Below are positions 5,601-5,656 of a stretch of DNA of 5,656 nt, in pieces. The notes beneath the pieces are model-generated. The model was not told where the DNA came from, searched no databases, and worked only from the letters and a program-made list of their open reading frames with translations. The stretch lies in contig JAQWCP010000117.1 of NCBI GenBank assembly GCA_028705905.1, positions 1 to 5,656 on the forward strand, in the 5' to 3' direction. Position 1 is the first letter of the stretch, and every line of letters starts with the position of its first letter. A program made the position numbers and the translations under genes. The DNA is from Oscillospiraceae bacterium. GTDB lineage: Bacteria; Bacillota; Clostridia; Oscillospirales; Oscillospiraceae.

Positions 5601-5656
5601 CTACCGTTCCATATCCCGCTGGCGTTTGCGGTACATTTCAAGTGCTTTGATAATGG
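5601..5656 (-). CDS. C-terminal end of an unidentified upstream gene (partial)
   Basis: The last 17 codons before TAG at 5603-5601 read IIKALEMYRKRQRDMER; the rest lies beyond the window. The tail is strongly basic and helical (RKRQRDMER), as is common at the ends of cytoplasmic nucleic-acid-associated or coiled proteins. Too little is visible to assign a family. The frame is chosen because it runs open to the window edge, ends in a plausible charged tail and matches the strand of all neighbours. A chance open frame of this length cannot be excluded. Confidence 0.5.
   Translation of the reverse strand, partial: IIKALEMYRKRQRDMER

Overview
The window reads as a piece of an accessory region from a moderately GC-rich, Gram-positive, clostridial-type bacterium (Firmicutes/Bacillota). 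This is inferred from AGGAGG-type ribosome binding sites, intrinsic terminators, a lipobox lipoprotein and a cell-wall sorting signal of the kind used by sortases. Every credible gene lies on the minus strand, so transcription runs from high to low coordinates. The mix of a sortase-anchored adhesin, a proline-rich lipoprotein and small helper ORFs resembles the cargo of clostridial integrative conjugative elements. No integrase, relaxase, type IV secretion gene or attachment site is visible here, so that placement is inference only.

Layout in the direction of transcription. (1) 5656-5601: the last 17 codons of an unidentified upstream gene. (2) 5600-5393: a 208-base intergenic region with a G-free, C-rich transcript stretch, a 9-bp tandem repeat, and a good promoter candidate (TTGCGG, 17 bp, TACAAT) whose -35 box lies inside a small inverted repeat. 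(3) 5392-4652: a 246-aa surface lipoprotein with a long Pro/Thr/Ala/Glu spacer and an unrecognised C-terminal domain of about 80 residues. (4) 4631-4602: a strong intrinsic terminator. (5) 4572-334: a 1412-aa adhesin with an N-terminal thioester domain, about ten Cna-B/SpaA-like modules and a C-terminal TPKTG sorting signal. (6) 334-242: a 30-aa single-pass membrane peptide whose ATG overlaps the adhesin stop codon. (7) 231-205: a terminator-like hairpin. (8) 176 to beyond position 1: the start of a small helix-hairpin-helix-like protein, cut by the window edge.

Working model: the lipoprotein (membrane-anchored, wall-spanning) and the adhesin (wall-anchored by a sortase, able to bond covalently to a target through its thioester) are two surface products of one region. 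Terminator hairpins sit directly upstream of the ribosome binding sites of the adhesin and of the helix-hairpin-helix gene, leaving little or no room for promoters. Expression may therefore depend on read-through or attenuation. The most notable observations are this hairpin arrangement, the thioester/Cna-B architecture with two modules that appear to lack isopeptide-forming residues, the unknown lipoprotein C-terminal domain and the coupled 30-aa membrane peptide.
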